A DNA stretch of 33,320 nucleotides from Paenibacillus agaridevorans (GCF_003112455.1 NZ_BDQX01000115.1:1-33320); one strand, 5' to 3'; shown: positions 1 through 8,117, counted from the first letter of the stretch. Notes: generated from the sequence alone by a model not told the origin. Made by a program: numbers and translations.

Positions 1-1071
1 GAGGTACGGCAGCTCCTCTTCTTCGCAGAAGGAAACCGCAATGCCGCTATGTCCTGCGCGTCCCGTACGACCGATCCGGTGAACGTACGTCTCCGGTATG
101 TTCGGCAGGTTGAAGTTGTATACATGCGACAGCTCCTCGATGTCGATGCCGCGAGCGGCAATATCCGTCGCCACGAGGACGCGTGTCGCGCCGTTCTTGA
201 AGTTGTTCAGGGCGCCTTGGCGTGCGTTCTGCGACTTGTCGCCGTGGATCGCCTGCGCCGTAATCTTAACCCGGTTCAAGGCGCGAGCCACTCGGTCGGC
301 GCCATGTTTCGTGCGGGTAAAAACAAGCGCCGAAGCGATCGACTCGTCGCCCAGCAGATCGGCAAGCAAGGCGATCTTGTTAGGCTTGTCGACAAAGTAG
401 ACGGATTGCTCGATGCGATCCACTGTCGACGATGCCGGTGTTACTTCGATCTTGGCTGGGTTGACCAGCAAAGAGTCGGCAAGCTTCGCGATCTCCGGCG
501 GCATCGTCGCCGAGAACAGCATCGTCTGTTTCTTCGATGTAAGCTTGGCGACGATCTTCTTGACGTCGTTAATAAAGCCCATATCGAGCATCCGGTCGGC
601 CTCGTCCAGCACGAGCACTTGTACCTTGGACAGATCGATAAGGCCTTGATTCATCAGGTCCATCAGCCTGCCCGGCGTTGCGATCAATATGTCGACTCCG
701 CGCTCCAGCTTGCTCTCCTGTCCCTTCTGGGATACCCCTCCCACGATGGAGGTTGTCCGCAGCGGCGTATGGCGGCTGTATGCGAAGATGTTCTCCTCGA
801 TCTGAATCGCCAGCTCCCGCGTCGGCGTCAGAATAAGCGACCGGATCGGCCGGCGTTTGTGCGGAGGTTTCGGGCCCTCGCATAGCTGCTGAATGATCGG
901 CAGCGAGAATGCCGCCGTCTTGCCCGTACCCGTCTGCGCGCAGCCAAGCACGTCCTTGCCGTGCAACGCGACCGGGATCGCCTGTTCTTGGATCGGCGTC
1001 GGCTGCGTCAATTGTTCTTCCTTCAAAGCCTGCAAAATTTCAGGCATTAATTGCAATTCATTGAAATTCAT
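1..1071 (-). CDS. DEAD-box ATP-dependent RNA helicase, RhlE-like (3' end outside window)
   Basis: ATP-dependent RNA unwinding protein of the DEAD-box family, acting in the cytoplasm on structured RNA (cold adaptation, ribosome assembly or RNA decay). The minus strand read from 1071 gives 357 codons with no stop before the window edge. Motifs occur in the expected order: Q motif ([12 protein letters not shown]), Walker A (AQTGTGKT), motif Ia (PTRELAIQ), TPGR, DEAD ([13 protein letters not shown]), SAT (LFSATMP), then the second RecA domain with ARGID and [10 protein letters not shown]. The ATG at 1071 has GTAGGAG about 7 nt upstream. The missing part would be a short piece of RecA2 and a variable basic tail. 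Which paralogue it is (RhlE, CshA, CshE) cannot be decided without the tail. It is separated from the deacetylase-like gene by 90 bp holding a hairpin, so it may have its own promoter. Confidence 0.95.
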   Translation of the reverse strand, partial: MNFNELQLMPEILQALKEEQLTQPTPIQEQAIPVALHGKDVLGCAQTGTGKTAAFSLPIIQQLCEGPKPPHKRRPIRSLILTPTRELAIQIEENIFAYSRHTPLRTTSIVGGVSQKGQESKLERGVDILIATPGRLMDLMNQGLIDLSKVQVLVLDEADRMLDMGFINDVKKIVAKLTSKKQTMLFSATMPPEIAKLADSLLVNPAKIEVTPASSTVDRIEQSVYFVDKPNKIALLADLLGDESIASALVFTRTKHGADRVARALNRVKITAQAIHGDKSQNARQGALNNFKNGATRVLVATDIAARGIDIEELSHVYNFNLPNIPETYVHRIGRTGRAGHSGIAVSFCEEEELPYL

Positions 1072-1099
1072 GTGTTCTCCTACATTCCTCAAGTATTTT

Positions 1100-1132
1100 G
1101 GTATGGGTGAGGGTCGTTCCTCACATCATACC
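1100..1132 (-). other. Imperfect inverted repeat (hairpin) in the helicase leader
   Basis: Arms GGTATGGGTGAGG (1100-1112) and CCTCACATCATACC (1119-1132) pair over 13 bp with one bulge and a 6-nt loop. On the minus strand it is followed by AAAATACTT rather than a T run, so it is a poor intrinsic terminator. It lies about 30 nt before the helicase start codon. It could be a leader structure of the helicase mRNA, a degenerate terminator of the upstream gene ending at 1162, or a protein operator. Confidence 0.5.
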
Positions 1133-1161
1133 ACAATCGGGACGCTAGTGAGAACAATCCG

Positions 1162-2517
1162 TTATTTCCTTCTCTTTGCGAGCACAAGCTCCACCTTCCG
1201 AGGCTCCCCGGTCAATTGCAGCCGCAGGAACGCGACCTTGTCTCCGATCAGCTTCGCCGTAACGCCTTTCGAGACGGACAGCACCTCATAGCCCGATAGA
1301 TCATCCCAATAAGCCAACCCCATCGGCATCGGCTTCCAGTAGCCGATCTCGAACGCCAGCGCAATCCTCTCTTCCGTCTTCTCATAGCCCGCAACAAACA
1401 GCCCCGGAGGTTTCTCTTCGAATTCATCGGCCATATTGCCCTGGCCCACATAACTGCGAAGCGTCCTCGGCACGCATTCGCCCTCCACGATCGCCAGCTG
1501 GCATTCCTTGTCGTAATACAGCAGCGTGCGCGGCCACGGCCCCGAGCCTGCTCCGCCCATCGTCAACGTATATTCGTTCGTCCCGGGCCGGATCAACGTA
1601 TCTTGGGTCAGCATATAGGCCGGCGCCGTCTCTTCATTATGCTCGTGGTACAACTCCATTGCCCGAGGCACCGTCGTCAAGGTAATGGGATATTTCGTAA
1701 TGTGGGCAAAAAAAAGTTCCAGCATATCCGCGCAAGCGTCTACATGCGAAGCCGGGAATACCGCAAAGCGCTCGCCGTATTCCATCTCGTGCGCCTCCTG
1801 CTGTTGGAGGAAAAACACCTGATCGTTGTGAGCCGTATTGTCCAAATAATTGGCAAATAGATTTTTCCAGTATTCGATGTCCTCGCCCGTACACAAACCT
1901 GCCCTCAGCACGTCGTTAGGGTCGGTCGAATAGATCACCGGGCTGCGGGAGTGGTACGTCAAGTTCAGATCCCGAGCCGTCCATTCGCAAGCGACAATCT
2001 TGCCCTTGCCGGAATGAGGCGCTTTGTAACGCTTGCCGTCTACGTACCAAGAGCCCCAGGGAATGCCCTTATGCGTAATGCCGTCCCACCATACCTGCTC
2101 CCAGCAGTATCCCCACATTCCCTGGAAATCAAGCTCCTCCAGGATTTCGATAACTTCGTTGCAGATTTTGCCCCGGCCCGCTACCTTCGTCTTTGCCCAT
2201 GGGAAGGCACTCTCCACGATAGCCCATGCCTCTTCCAGCTTCGACTTGAACACCGACTTGTCCGCGCCGCAATCCTCGATGAAAAAGGGCGTCTGCAAAA
2301 TCACGTTATCGCCGTACCGCTCATGCCAATCGTTGATCCTCTCCTTCAATACGGGCACGGACCCCTTGTTCACGATCCAGGTGACCGGCACCCCGTGCTT
2401 GTGGGCGATCGCGGCCGTCCGGTCGATGCCGTCGACGGCGACGCCCTTCCCCCAAGGCGTATCGTAATGCGCGGCATAGCTGACGAACGTGTAGATCAAA
2501 TTTTGCGGTTTAACCAT
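1162..2517 (-). CDS. NodB/polysaccharide deacetylase-fold-like cytoplasmic protein, function unknown
   Basis: 451-residue protein without signal peptide or membrane segment. The N-terminal ~320 residues look like a deacetylase/GH57-38-type barrel: an early strand (LIYTFVSYAAHYDTPW), alternating helices and strands (HGVPVTWIVNKGS, DNVILQTPFFIEDC) and a tryptophan-rich middle. I cannot find the canonical NodB signatures (TFDDG, HxxxH), so deacetylase activity is not shown. The C-terminal ~110 residues look like a beta domain. I chose the ATG at 2517 because AAGGAG lies upstream and because the in-frame extension to 2676 runs through a terminator hairpin and into the 3' end of the preceding gene. 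It follows an LplA-type binding protein in the same orientation, suggesting a role in handling the imported sugar, but the intervening terminator makes co-transcription only partial. Confidence 0.6.
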   Translation of the reverse strand: MVKPQNLIYTFVSYAAHYDTPWGKGVAVDGIDRTAAIAHKHGVPVTWIVNKGSVPVLKERINDWHERYGDNVILQTPFFIEDCGADKSVFKSKLEEAWAIVESAFPWAKTKVAGRGKICNEVIEILEELDFQGMWGYCWEQVWWDGITHKGIPWGSWYVDGKRYKAPHSGKGKIVACEWTARDLNLTYHSRSPVIYSTDPNDVLRAGLCTGEDIEYWKNLFANYLDNTAHNDQVFFLQQQEAHEMEYGERFAVFPASHVDACADMLELFFAHITKYPITLTTVPRAMELYHEHNEETAPAYMLTQDTLIRPGTNEYTLTMGGAGSGPWPRTLLYYDKECQLAIVEGECVPRTLRSYVGQGNMADEFEEKPPGLFVAGYEKTEERIALAFEIGYWKPMPMGLAYWDDLSGYEVLSVSKGVTAKLIGDKVAFLRLQLTGEPRKVELVLAKRRK

Positions 2518-2548
2518 GCGGCTTCTCTCCTTTTTGAACGACCTCTCT

Positions 2549-2595
2549 AAGAAAGAAAGCTGTCCGAGGGGATCCGCCTGGACCCCCGGGACAGC
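2549..2595 (-). terminator. Intrinsic terminator after the binding-protein gene
   Basis: On the minus strand GCTGTCC pairs with GGACAGC (2589-2595 with 2559-2565), continued inward by a GGGGG/TCCCC block, and is followed by TTTCTTTCTT. It sits 20 nt past the stop of the lipoprotein gene at 2615 and upstream of the start at 2517. It probably ends or attenuates transcription of the importer operon before the deacetylase-like gene. Confidence 0.8.
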
Positions 2596-2614
2596 CCCGT
2601 CTTCCATCAAAAAA

Positions 2615-4186
2615 TTACTTCTGCGCAGCTTTCCAAGCGTCAACTTGCGTTTGAATTTCCGCTCTGACCTTCTCAATGCCCGCGTCTTCGAACTTCCGGT
2701 TGCGTTCTTCGAGCAATTTTACCGGATTCGCGATGCCGCCCGTACTGATTGCCTTGTACTCCGTCGCGATCGCGGTCAACTGCGTAATTTCATTTTTTAC
2801 GTTGGTATCCTTAAAGACGAAGCCCAGAAGCGGAGAACGTTTCGCTTCATTGTTATACTGGATCCAGTTCGTGTAGAGGTCGTCCGGCTGACCCGGCTTC
2901 AAGTAATTGATCATTTGGTTGCCGATGACCCAGAACAGGCCGGTCGTGCCGTAGCCGGAATCCGCGATCGGCTCGATGCGGTTATCGCCTGTTTTTTTGT
3001 AATGCACGTCTTCTATGCCGTTAACGATCAGGTTGACCACGTAAGGGTCGGTATGCAGGTAGTTCAGCACCATCATGGCGCGCGCAGGATCCTTGGACGT
3101 GCGGGAGATGGAGAACATGGAGCCTGTCGTCAGATCCGTCGTAACGATTGGCTCGTCGATGACGTTCGATATAAATTCGAACTGGTTGTTCGTGGACAGA
3201 TTAAGTTCGATGTCCGCGCCCGGCTTCCAGACCGCGTTTTGATACCAGATCTTGCCTTGCTTGCGCACATCCCCGATACTCGTGCTCGAAGTCGCCGCAT
3301 CGCTGTTCGTGTAGCCCAGCTCATACCAGTTGCGGGCGCGTTCGAACTCGGATTTGTTGATATCGACGATCTGCTGGTCGAGCGCGGAGATGATGCTGAT
3401 GTTGTCCGACTTCGTGTAATCGTAGAAGAACAAGGCCAGCTTGCCGGGAGTCGGTCCAACCGGACGGTAGTTGGAGTTTTGCTCGTACATGGCGCCGTCT
3501 CCGCCGCCGCCGGATACGAAGTTCGGGATGATGTCCGGCTCGCTTTCTTTGATGACCTTCATCCACGGTTCGAGATCCGCTGTCGTTTTGATGGATTCCA
3601 GCGGGATTTGATACTTGTCGACGATATCTTTGCGCATCGTAATGGCCCGGCTTTGCGTAATTTCTTTGTTCGTCGGAACGGCGTACAGTTTGCCGTCCAG
3701 GCGCGGCGCTTCCAGATAGAGCGGATTCAACTGTTCCTTAATGCCCGCGCCATACTGCTCCAGCAGTTCGTCCAGCTCGATAAATGCGCCCTTCGTTACA
3801 TTGGAGAAGAAGTCCAGCCAGGAAGCCGTGAACACAAGGTCCATCTTCTCGCCGCTGTTCATCATCAGCTCCGTTTTTTGTTTGTATTCGGCTCCTACAA
3901 TCGGATTCAGCTTCACGGTAGCGTTAATTTTTTCTCTAAAAAACTCGTTCAGTTTCTCTTCGACCAATGCAACGTCGCGCTCCGGTTTACCATGGTATGT
4001 GATAGATACCTCATACGGCTCGAGCTCGGGCTCCTTCGCCCCTTCCGTTGCAGCCGGCGCTTTCGTCGCCTCCGCGCTCTGGGTAGGTTCCGCCGTGCCG
4101 CTGTTGCCCGAACACGCTTGAAGCAACATCGTCATAAGAAGTCCAAGCGCGATCAGAATAGGCATACCCCGTTTTCTTTGTTTCAT
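2615..4186 (-). CDS. Extracellular solute-binding lipoprotein, LplA/YtcQ type with DUF3502-like C-terminus
   Basis: Substrate-binding component of a carbohydrate ABC importer, anchored to the outer face of the membrane. The 523-residue product has a basic start, a hydrophobic stretch and a lipobox ending LLQAC, which puts the lipidated cysteine at residue 25. A Ser/Thr/Glu-rich linker follows (about 26-60). The body is a periplasmic-binding fold. The last ~130 residues (LGFVFKDTNVKNEITQL onwards, ending in helix VDAWKAAQK) resemble the DUF3502 end typical of LplA-like proteins in Paenibacillus. The ATG at 4186 has GAGGAGGG upstream. It is the third gene of permease B - permease C - binding protein. 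The length fits the ~500-560 aa of this group, which binds oligosaccharides or rhamnogalacturonan-type fragments. The actual ligand cannot be read from sequence. Confidence 0.93.
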   Translation of the reverse strand: MKQRKRGMPILIALGLLMTMLLQACSGNSGTAEPTQSAEATKAPAATEGAKEPELEPYEVSITYHGKPERDVALVEEKLNEFFREKINATVKLNPIVGAEYKQKTELMMNSGEKMDLVFTASWLDFFSNVTKGAFIELDELLEQYGAGIKEQLNPLYLEAPRLDGKLYAVPTNKEITQSRAITMRKDIVDKYQIPLESIKTTADLEPWMKVIKESEPDIIPNFVSGGGGDGAMYEQNSNYRPVGPTPGKLALFFYDYTKSDNISIISALDQQIVDINKSEFERARNWYELGYTNSDAATSSTSIGDVRKQGKIWYQNAVWKPGADIELNLSTNNQFEFISNVIDEPIVTTDLTTGSMFSISRTSKDPARAMMVLNYLHTDPYVVNLIVNGIEDVHYKKTGDNRIEPIADSGYGTTGLFWVIGNQMINYLKPGQPDDLYTNWIQYNNEAKRSPLLGFVFKDTNVKNEITQLTAIATEYKAISTGGIANPVKLLEERNRKFEDAGIEKVRAEIQTQVDAWKAAQK

Positions 4187-4232
4187 GTTTACCCTCCTCG
4201 TTAGTGAGAAACGTCAACTTGCTTATATAGAA

Positions 4233-4266
4233 CGATCGCCCCCCAAGGCGCCTAAGGCGGTGATCG
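4233..4266 (-). other. Stem-loop between permease and binding-protein genes
   Basis: CGATC (4233-4237) pairs with GATCG (4262-4266), extended by a G-U and two C-G pairs, and an internal GGCGCC palindrome lies at 4247-4252. There is no T run. It lies in the 103-bp gap between the permease stop (4290) and the binding-protein start (4186). Such gaps often carry an RNA processing or stabilising structure that lets the binding protein be made in excess. This function is inferred. Confidence 0.4.
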
Positions 4267-4289
4267 AAGCTACCAACCTTGCCGGCGGA

Positions 4290-5201
4290 TCAGCCTTTGA
4301 CCGCGCCCACCGTCAAACCTTTGACAAAATACTTCTGAAAGAACGGATACACGAGCAGGATCGGCCCCATGCCGACGACCGCCATCGCCATCTGCAGCGA
4401 TTCATTCGGCAGCTCCTGCATCAAGGTCGGATTCTGTGCGGCCAGCTCGACGTTGTTTCGCAAATACTGTACGTCGTTTAATACCCTCATCATTAAATAT
4501 TGCAGCGGATACTTGTCTTCGCTCGATATAAAGAGCAGGGCGTTGAACCAGTCGTTCCAGTAATGAATGGTGCTAAACAAAGCCATGGTCGCCAGAACGG
4601 GCAACGAAAGCGGCAGCACGATGCGGACGAATATTTTTATTTCGCCGGCCCCGTCGATTCTCGCGGATTCGATAAGAGCCGGGTGGATCGTCGTCTGGAA
4701 AAACGTCCGCATGATGATGACGTTAAACGGCACGATCAAGAGCGGCAAAATAAGCGATAGATAAGAATCTTTGATGCCAAGCACCTGCGTATAAACGAGG
4801 TACCGGCTCACGATGCCGCCGTTGAACAACATCGTAAAGAAGAGAAAAAACGTAAATGCGTTGCGGTAAGGATAATCGCTCCTCGAGATCGGGTAGGCGT
4901 ACAGCGCCATCAGCATGACGCTGAGCACGGTGCCTGCCACGGTAATGCCGATGCTGACCGCATAGCCGCCGAACACCATCCCGTAATCCTTAAACAGGGA
5001 ATCGTAAGCAATTAGAGAAAAGCGGCTTGGCAAGAAGCTGTAGCCATTTGATAAAATGGAATCGCCATGCGTAAAAGAGACGATGATGACAAGCAAGACG
5101 GGCAGCAAACAAATCAGCGACAGGATAATAAAAGCGATATTCAGGATGGCGCTCGAGAACGGGGTGAGACTGTTCTCTCTTCGGCTCGTTCGACTTAGCA
5201 T
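4290..5201 (-). CDS. Carbohydrate ABC transporter permease, LplC/YtcP (MalG-like) type
   Basis: Integral membrane permease of a CUT1 sugar importer. The 303-residue product begins MLSRTSRRENSLTPFSSAI and shows about six membrane segments (first near residues 17-40). It carries the cytoplasmic EAA loop that docks the ATPase, here ALIESARIDGAGEIKIFVRIVLP with the conserved xxxIDGAG core, and ends with the family's FFQKYFVKGLTVGAVKG signature. The ATG at 5201 is preceded by GAGAGGTG. The same frame stays open upstream to 5546, but that stretch overlaps the neighbouring permease gene and is not real. It lies 38 bp downstream of the partner permease and upstream of the binding protein. No ATPase gene is in the window, so a shared MsmX-like ATPase is expected elsewhere. 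Confidence 0.94.
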   Translation of the reverse strand: MLSRTSRRENSLTPFSSAILNIAFIILSLICLLPVLLVIIVSFTHGDSILSNGYSFLPSRFSLIAYDSLFKDYGMVFGGYAVSIGITVAGTVLSVMLMALYAYPISRSDYPYRNAFTFFLFFTMLFNGGIVSRYLVYTQVLGIKDSYLSLILPLLIVPFNVIIMRTFFQTTIHPALIESARIDGAGEIKIFVRIVLPLSLPVLATMALFSTIHYWNDWFNALLFISSEDKYPLQYLMMRVLNDVQYLRNNVELAAQNPTLMQELPNESLQMAMAVVGMGPILLVYPFFQKYFVKGLTVGAVKG

Positions 5202-5239
5202 AAGGTTCACCTCTCGTAATGTCTTCGCGGCGCTTAGCG

Positions 5240-6226
5240 TTAGAACAACGCTTGTTCCCTGTTGATTTTGCGTACGGCCGCGTTGGTTGCGATGACCATA
5301 ATAAATCCGACTACCGCCTGCACAAGCGCCGCCGCGGAGGACATGCCGATATCGTTCATCTTCATCAGCGAGCGGTATACGTAGGTATCGACGACGTCGG
5401 TGACGGGATACAACGCTCCGGAATCCTGCGGCACTTGATAAAAGAGGCCGAAGTCCGCGCTGAAGATGCTGCCCATGGATAGAATCGTCATGATAATAAT
5501 AATCGGCTGAATGGACGGCAGCGTAATATGAATCATTTGTTTCCACTTGGACGCTCCGTCGATAATCGCCGCCTCGTAATATTCGGGATCGATGCCGGCG
5601 ATGGCCGCGATATAGATGACCGCGCCGATGCCGACTCCCTTCCAGGCGTTAACCAGAATCAGAATGTAAGGCCAAAACGCCTTCTCCGTGTACCAGTAGA
5701 CGGGATCGATGCCGAACCACTTTAGCACCGTCATGTTCATAAAGCCGAAGTCGGGATGCAGGAACGCGTAAACCAGGTAGCTGACGACGACCATGGACAA
5801 GAAGTTGGGCATGATGATAAACGTCTGATAGCTCTTCGCCAGAAACTTCCTGCGCAGCTCGTTAATCGCGACCGCGATGCCGACGGACAAGACGAGATTG
5901 ACGGCCATAAACGCCAGGCTGTACAAAATGGTGTTCCTCGTAATGCGGATCAGCGAGCCCGACGAGAACAGGAAGTCGAAGTTGGAGGTTCCCACCCAAG
6001 GGCTTCCGAAGATGCCGTCGATATAATTAATGTTCTTGAAGGCGATAAACACGCCGAACATCGGAAGATAGCTGTGTACCAGAATGACCAATGCCGTAGG
6101 GAGAAGCATGAACGTCAAATATTTATATTTCCACATTTGATGCAGCCATAGCGCGAACCCGGTTCGCTTTTTCCTGGGCATCGCCTCCGAGGCCGAGCCG
6201 CCCCGCTCTCTCATCGATTTCTCCAT
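5240..6226 (-). CDS. Carbohydrate ABC transporter permease, LplB/YteP (MalF-like) type
   Basis: Second membrane subunit of the same CUT1 importer, 328 residues. A charged cytoplasmic N-terminus of about 35 residues (MEKSMRERGGSASEAMPRKKRT) precedes six predicted membrane helices. The EAA loop reads EYYEAAIIDGASKWKQMIHITLP, matching the LplB consensus. The C-terminus ends INREQALF. The ATG at 6226 has GAGGAAG upstream. It is the first gene of its operon and is divergent from the sigma-factor gene at 6393. The 166-bp gap contains a possible -10 element on the minus strand (TATACT, 6253-6258) without a convincing -35. Substrate unknown; the partner permease and lipoprotein follow downstream. Confidence 0.94.
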   Translation of the reverse strand: MEKSMRERGGSASEAMPRKKRTGFALWLHQMWKYKYLTFMLLPTALVILVHSYLPMFGVFIAFKNINYIDGIFGSPWVGTSNFDFLFSSGSLIRITRNTILYSLAFMAVNLVLSVGIAVAINELRRKFLAKSYQTFIIMPNFLSMVVVSYLVYAFLHPDFGFMNMTVLKWFGIDPVYWYTEKAFWPYILILVNAWKGVGIGAVIYIAAIAGIDPEYYEAAIIDGASKWKQMIHITLPSIQPIIIIMTILSMGSIFSADFGLFYQVPQDSGALYPVTDVVDTYVYRSLMKMNDIGMSSAAALVQAVVGFIMVIATNAAVRKINREQALF

Positions 6227-6392
6227 GTGTCCACTTCCTCTCTCATGAACCTAGTATAGGATGCGGACGGTCATAGAGCGATGATCTATTCCTTGATGAA
6301 TGTGATGGATAATGAGTTGTCTTATAAAAATAAATCGAACGGAAATCGATACAAGCCCCAATAAAGAGTGCAGAGAGAAGGAGGGACAACGG

Positions 6393-6977
6393 ATGGAACG
6401 CTCCATCGAACATTCAAAGCTCGCGGCCGAAGCGCTGGCCGGCAGCCGAGAAGCTTACAGCCGCTTGTATTCGGAAACCGTCAGGGAGGTTTACCAGACC
6501 GTTCGCTTCCTGGTCCGCGAAGCATCCGAGGCGGACGACGTCGTTCAGGATATTTATTTGGCGATGTTCCGTTCTTTTCCACGCTATGATCCCGCCCGGC
6601 CTTTTCGGCCTTGGCTTATGGGCATTGCGATGCGGCAAATCAGGAATCATCGAAGAAAGAGGTGGATGCAGCTTCGAATTGCAAAAAAAGCGGAAGCGGT
6701 GCAGCAAACGGCGGAATACGATTTTTCCGGCGACATTACAGATCGGCTATCCCGTAACTCCTTGGCGCAAAACGTGGAGAAGCTTCCTTACAAGCTGAAG
6801 CAGACTGTTATTTTGCATTATTTTCACGAATACACGCAGGAGGAGATCGCCCTGATTTTAGGCATTCCCCTGGGCACCGTCAAATCGCGTATTCATGCCG
6901 CTTTACAAACATTGCGCCGCAAGCGGCAGCTCGGGTTATTTCAAACGGGAAAGGTGGAGGAACTGCATGAATCTTGA
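6393..6977 (+). CDS. ECF-type RNA polymerase sigma factor
   Basis: 194-residue alternative sigma factor that redirects RNA polymerase in response to a stimulus relayed by an anti-sigma protein. Region 2 spans about residues 22-90 (YSRLYSETVREVYQTVRFLVREASEADDVVQDIYLAMF, then RPWLMGIAMRQIRNHRRK). Region 4 spans about 125-180 (LPYKLKQTVILHYFHEYTQEEIA, with helix-turn-helix ILGIPLGTVKSRIHAALQTLRRK). The ATG at 6393 follows GAAGGAGGG with 8-nt spacing. A longer in-frame start at 6312 has no ribosome site. The gene overlaps the next by 11 bp, so the two are translationally coupled, the usual arrangement for a sigma factor and its antagonist. It is the only plus-strand operon in the window. Which stress it answers cannot be told. 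Confidence 0.95.
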   Translation: MERSIEHSKLAAEALAGSREAYSRLYSETVREVYQTVRFLVREASEADDVVQDIYLAMFRSFPRYDPARPFRPWLMGIAMRQIRNHRRKRWMQLRIAKKAEAVQQTAEYDFSGDITDRLSRNSLAQNVEKLPYKLKQTVILHYFHEYTQEEIALILGIPLGTVKSRIHAALQTLRRKRQLGLFQTGKVEELHES

Positions 6978-7719
6978 ACGGGAGCTTAGGGAGGAATTGC
7001 GGCTGCGCGCTTTGGAACAAACGGAGCCGTCGGCCTATCTCAAAGAATCCATTTGGAAAAAACAGATTGGGCAAAGGAGCAAACCTATGAAAAAATGGTT
7101 GATCGCGGGAGTTTTATCCGCCGTGCTATTGATTCCGACGGGTGCTTACGCCGGGTATACGTATTGGGCCGATACGATTTACGGTTCAAAGAAGCAAGCC
7201 GAGGGAATAGGCTTGAATGCCCAGCGTTACGAAGATTTGGAGAGAAGACTGGCGGAAACAAAGCAAAGCCTGGCCCCGGAGGATTTTGAGGAGTTTATGC
7301 TGCTGCTTCAAAACCTCGGCGGTCTGGTTCTGAAATACGGCAGCGACGGCGAAGCTCCGACTCCCGAGCAATTGTCGGACGCGGATTATGAAAGCTACCT
7401 CCATTGGACAAGCCGACTGGAGCCGCTGCTCGCAAAACTGAGCGAAGCGGAAGCTTCGCGCGATGCCGAAGAGCGCAATCAATTTGCGGACGAACTGTTG
7501 GCCATGGCCGAAAAAAAGCTGGACGGAGAGGAGTTGTCCGCGTTCGTCCAGCTTGTGCAGGCCATGCAAAAGTATGAAGCAAAGGTATCGGATAGCGACG
7601 GAAGCCTTCACATGGAGCGTCTCTCGCCGGCAGAACAGAAGGAATTGAGTCGCCTTCGCGAGGAAATCCAACCGTATTTTGAAAAACTGGGCATTGAAAC
7701 GGCGCGAAACCATTCATAA
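6967..7719 (+). CDS. One-pass membrane protein, probable anti-sigma factor (DUF3600-like)
   Basis: 250-residue protein. A short charged cytoplasmic segment of about 43 residues (MNLERELREELRLRALEQTEPSAYLKESIW) is followed by one membrane helix near 44-62 (WLIAGVLSAVLLIPTGAYAG). The large, acidic, helix-rich outer domain of ~185 residues contains Glu/Gln-rich heptad-like stretches. This shape resembles the Bacillus ECF-sigma negative effectors with a DUF3600 domain. I make that link from memory of the family, not from a search. No zinc-finger (ZAS) motif of the HxxxCxxC kind is present. The start ATG at 6967 lies inside the sigma gene and is preceded by AAGGTGGAGG. The gene ends just before a strong terminator. 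Role inferred: holds the sigma factor at the membrane until an outside signal releases it. Confidence 0.75.
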   Translation: MNLERELREELRLRALEQTEPSAYLKESIWKKQIGQRSKPMKKWLIAGVLSAVLLIPTGAYAGYTYWADTIYGSKKQAEGIGLNAQRYEDLERRLAETKQSLAPEDFEEFMLLLQNLGGLVLKYGSDGEAPTPEQLSDADYESYLHWTSRLEPLLAKLSEAEASRDAEERNQFADELLAMAEKKLDGEELSAFVQLVQAMQKYEAKVSDSDGSLHMERLSPAEQKELSRLREEIQPYFEKLGIETARNHS

Positions 7720-7750
7720 AAGATAGAAGGGGTCGTCCCATAAGACTCAA

Positions 7751-7790
7751 AAAAAGTTGGGCGGAAAAACGCAATTCCGTCCAACTTTTT
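7751..7790. terminator. Bidirectional intrinsic terminator
   Basis: A 16-bp stem, 7751-7766 (AAAAAGTTGGGCGGAA) against 7775-7790 (TTCCGTCCAACTTTTT), pairs with one G-U and an 8-nt loop. T runs flank it in both directions. It lies 31 nt after the anti-sigma stop and can also stop leftward transcription from the cyclase end of the catabolic operon. Confidence 0.9.
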
Positions 7791-7875
7791 TACTTTTTTA
7801 GGAAAGTGGCGAGGCGGATGCCTGCCACTTAACATTCACCCAAAACCGGGGCGTCCAGCATTCCGTTTTCACTGA

Positions 7876-8116
7876 GCCGGCCTATTTGATGGACTGTGTA
7901 TGAATTTTCATACACGTTTGGCCAGATGCCGGCTGTTTGGTGAATTGTATATGAATTTTCATACACGTTTGGCCAGATACCGGTCTGTTTGGTGGATTGT
8001 GTATGAATTTTCATACACGTTTGACCAGGAGCCGGCCTATTTGGTGGATTGTGTATGAATTTTCATACACGTTTGGCCAGGTGCCGGCCTATTTGGTGAA
8101 TTGTGTATGATTTTTC
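7876..8116. repeat. Tandem array of ~4.6 copies of a 52-bp unit, each with a 20-bp near-palindrome
   Basis: Units begin at 7876, 7928, 7979, 8031 and 8083 (periods 52, 51, 52, 52), and the last is cut short just before the cyclase stop codon. The consensus runs GCCGGCCTATTTGGTGGATT, then the near-palindrome GTGTATGAATTTTCATACAC, then GTTTGGCCAGGT. Each unit therefore holds three symmetric elements: GCCGGC, the 20-mer, and TGGCCA. Units differ by a few substitutions. Because 52 is not a multiple of 3, no frame reads a stable peptide repeat through all units. The whole 7720-8117 gap holds only this array and the terminator; 7791-7875 shows nothing else I can name. Function unknown. Confidence 0.93.
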
Positions 8117-8117
8117 T

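Noticed and set aside
49..885. 278-codon plus-strand open frame over the helicase gene
   Set aside because: The opposite strand encodes all DEAD-box motifs in order; the plus frame gives a compositionally biased product with no motifs.
2518..2676. N-terminal extension of the deacetylase-like protein
   Set aside because: It would translate through a strong terminator hairpin and into the 3' end of the previous gene; the ATG at 2517 has its own ribosome site.
2516..4204. 562-codon open frame on the plus strand opposite the binding-protein gene
   Set aside because: It is an antisense shadow: the product is Arg/Val/Asp-rich with no recognisable domain, whereas the minus strand has a lipobox and a family fold with a good ribosome site.
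5202..5546. N-terminal extension of the first LplC-type permease by 115 codons
   Set aside because: It overlaps the partner permease gene in another frame, and the product is not membrane-like; the ATG at 5201 has GAGAGGTG upstream.
7829..8014. Small minus-strand open frame reading WPNVYENSYT-type peptide repeats
   Set aside because: It arises from the 52-bp DNA repeats. The period is out of frame for most units, and I see no ribosome site, so a real peptide gene is unlikely.
7876..8116. CRISPR array
   Set aside because: Units are contiguous 52-mers without unique spacers, and no cas genes are present.
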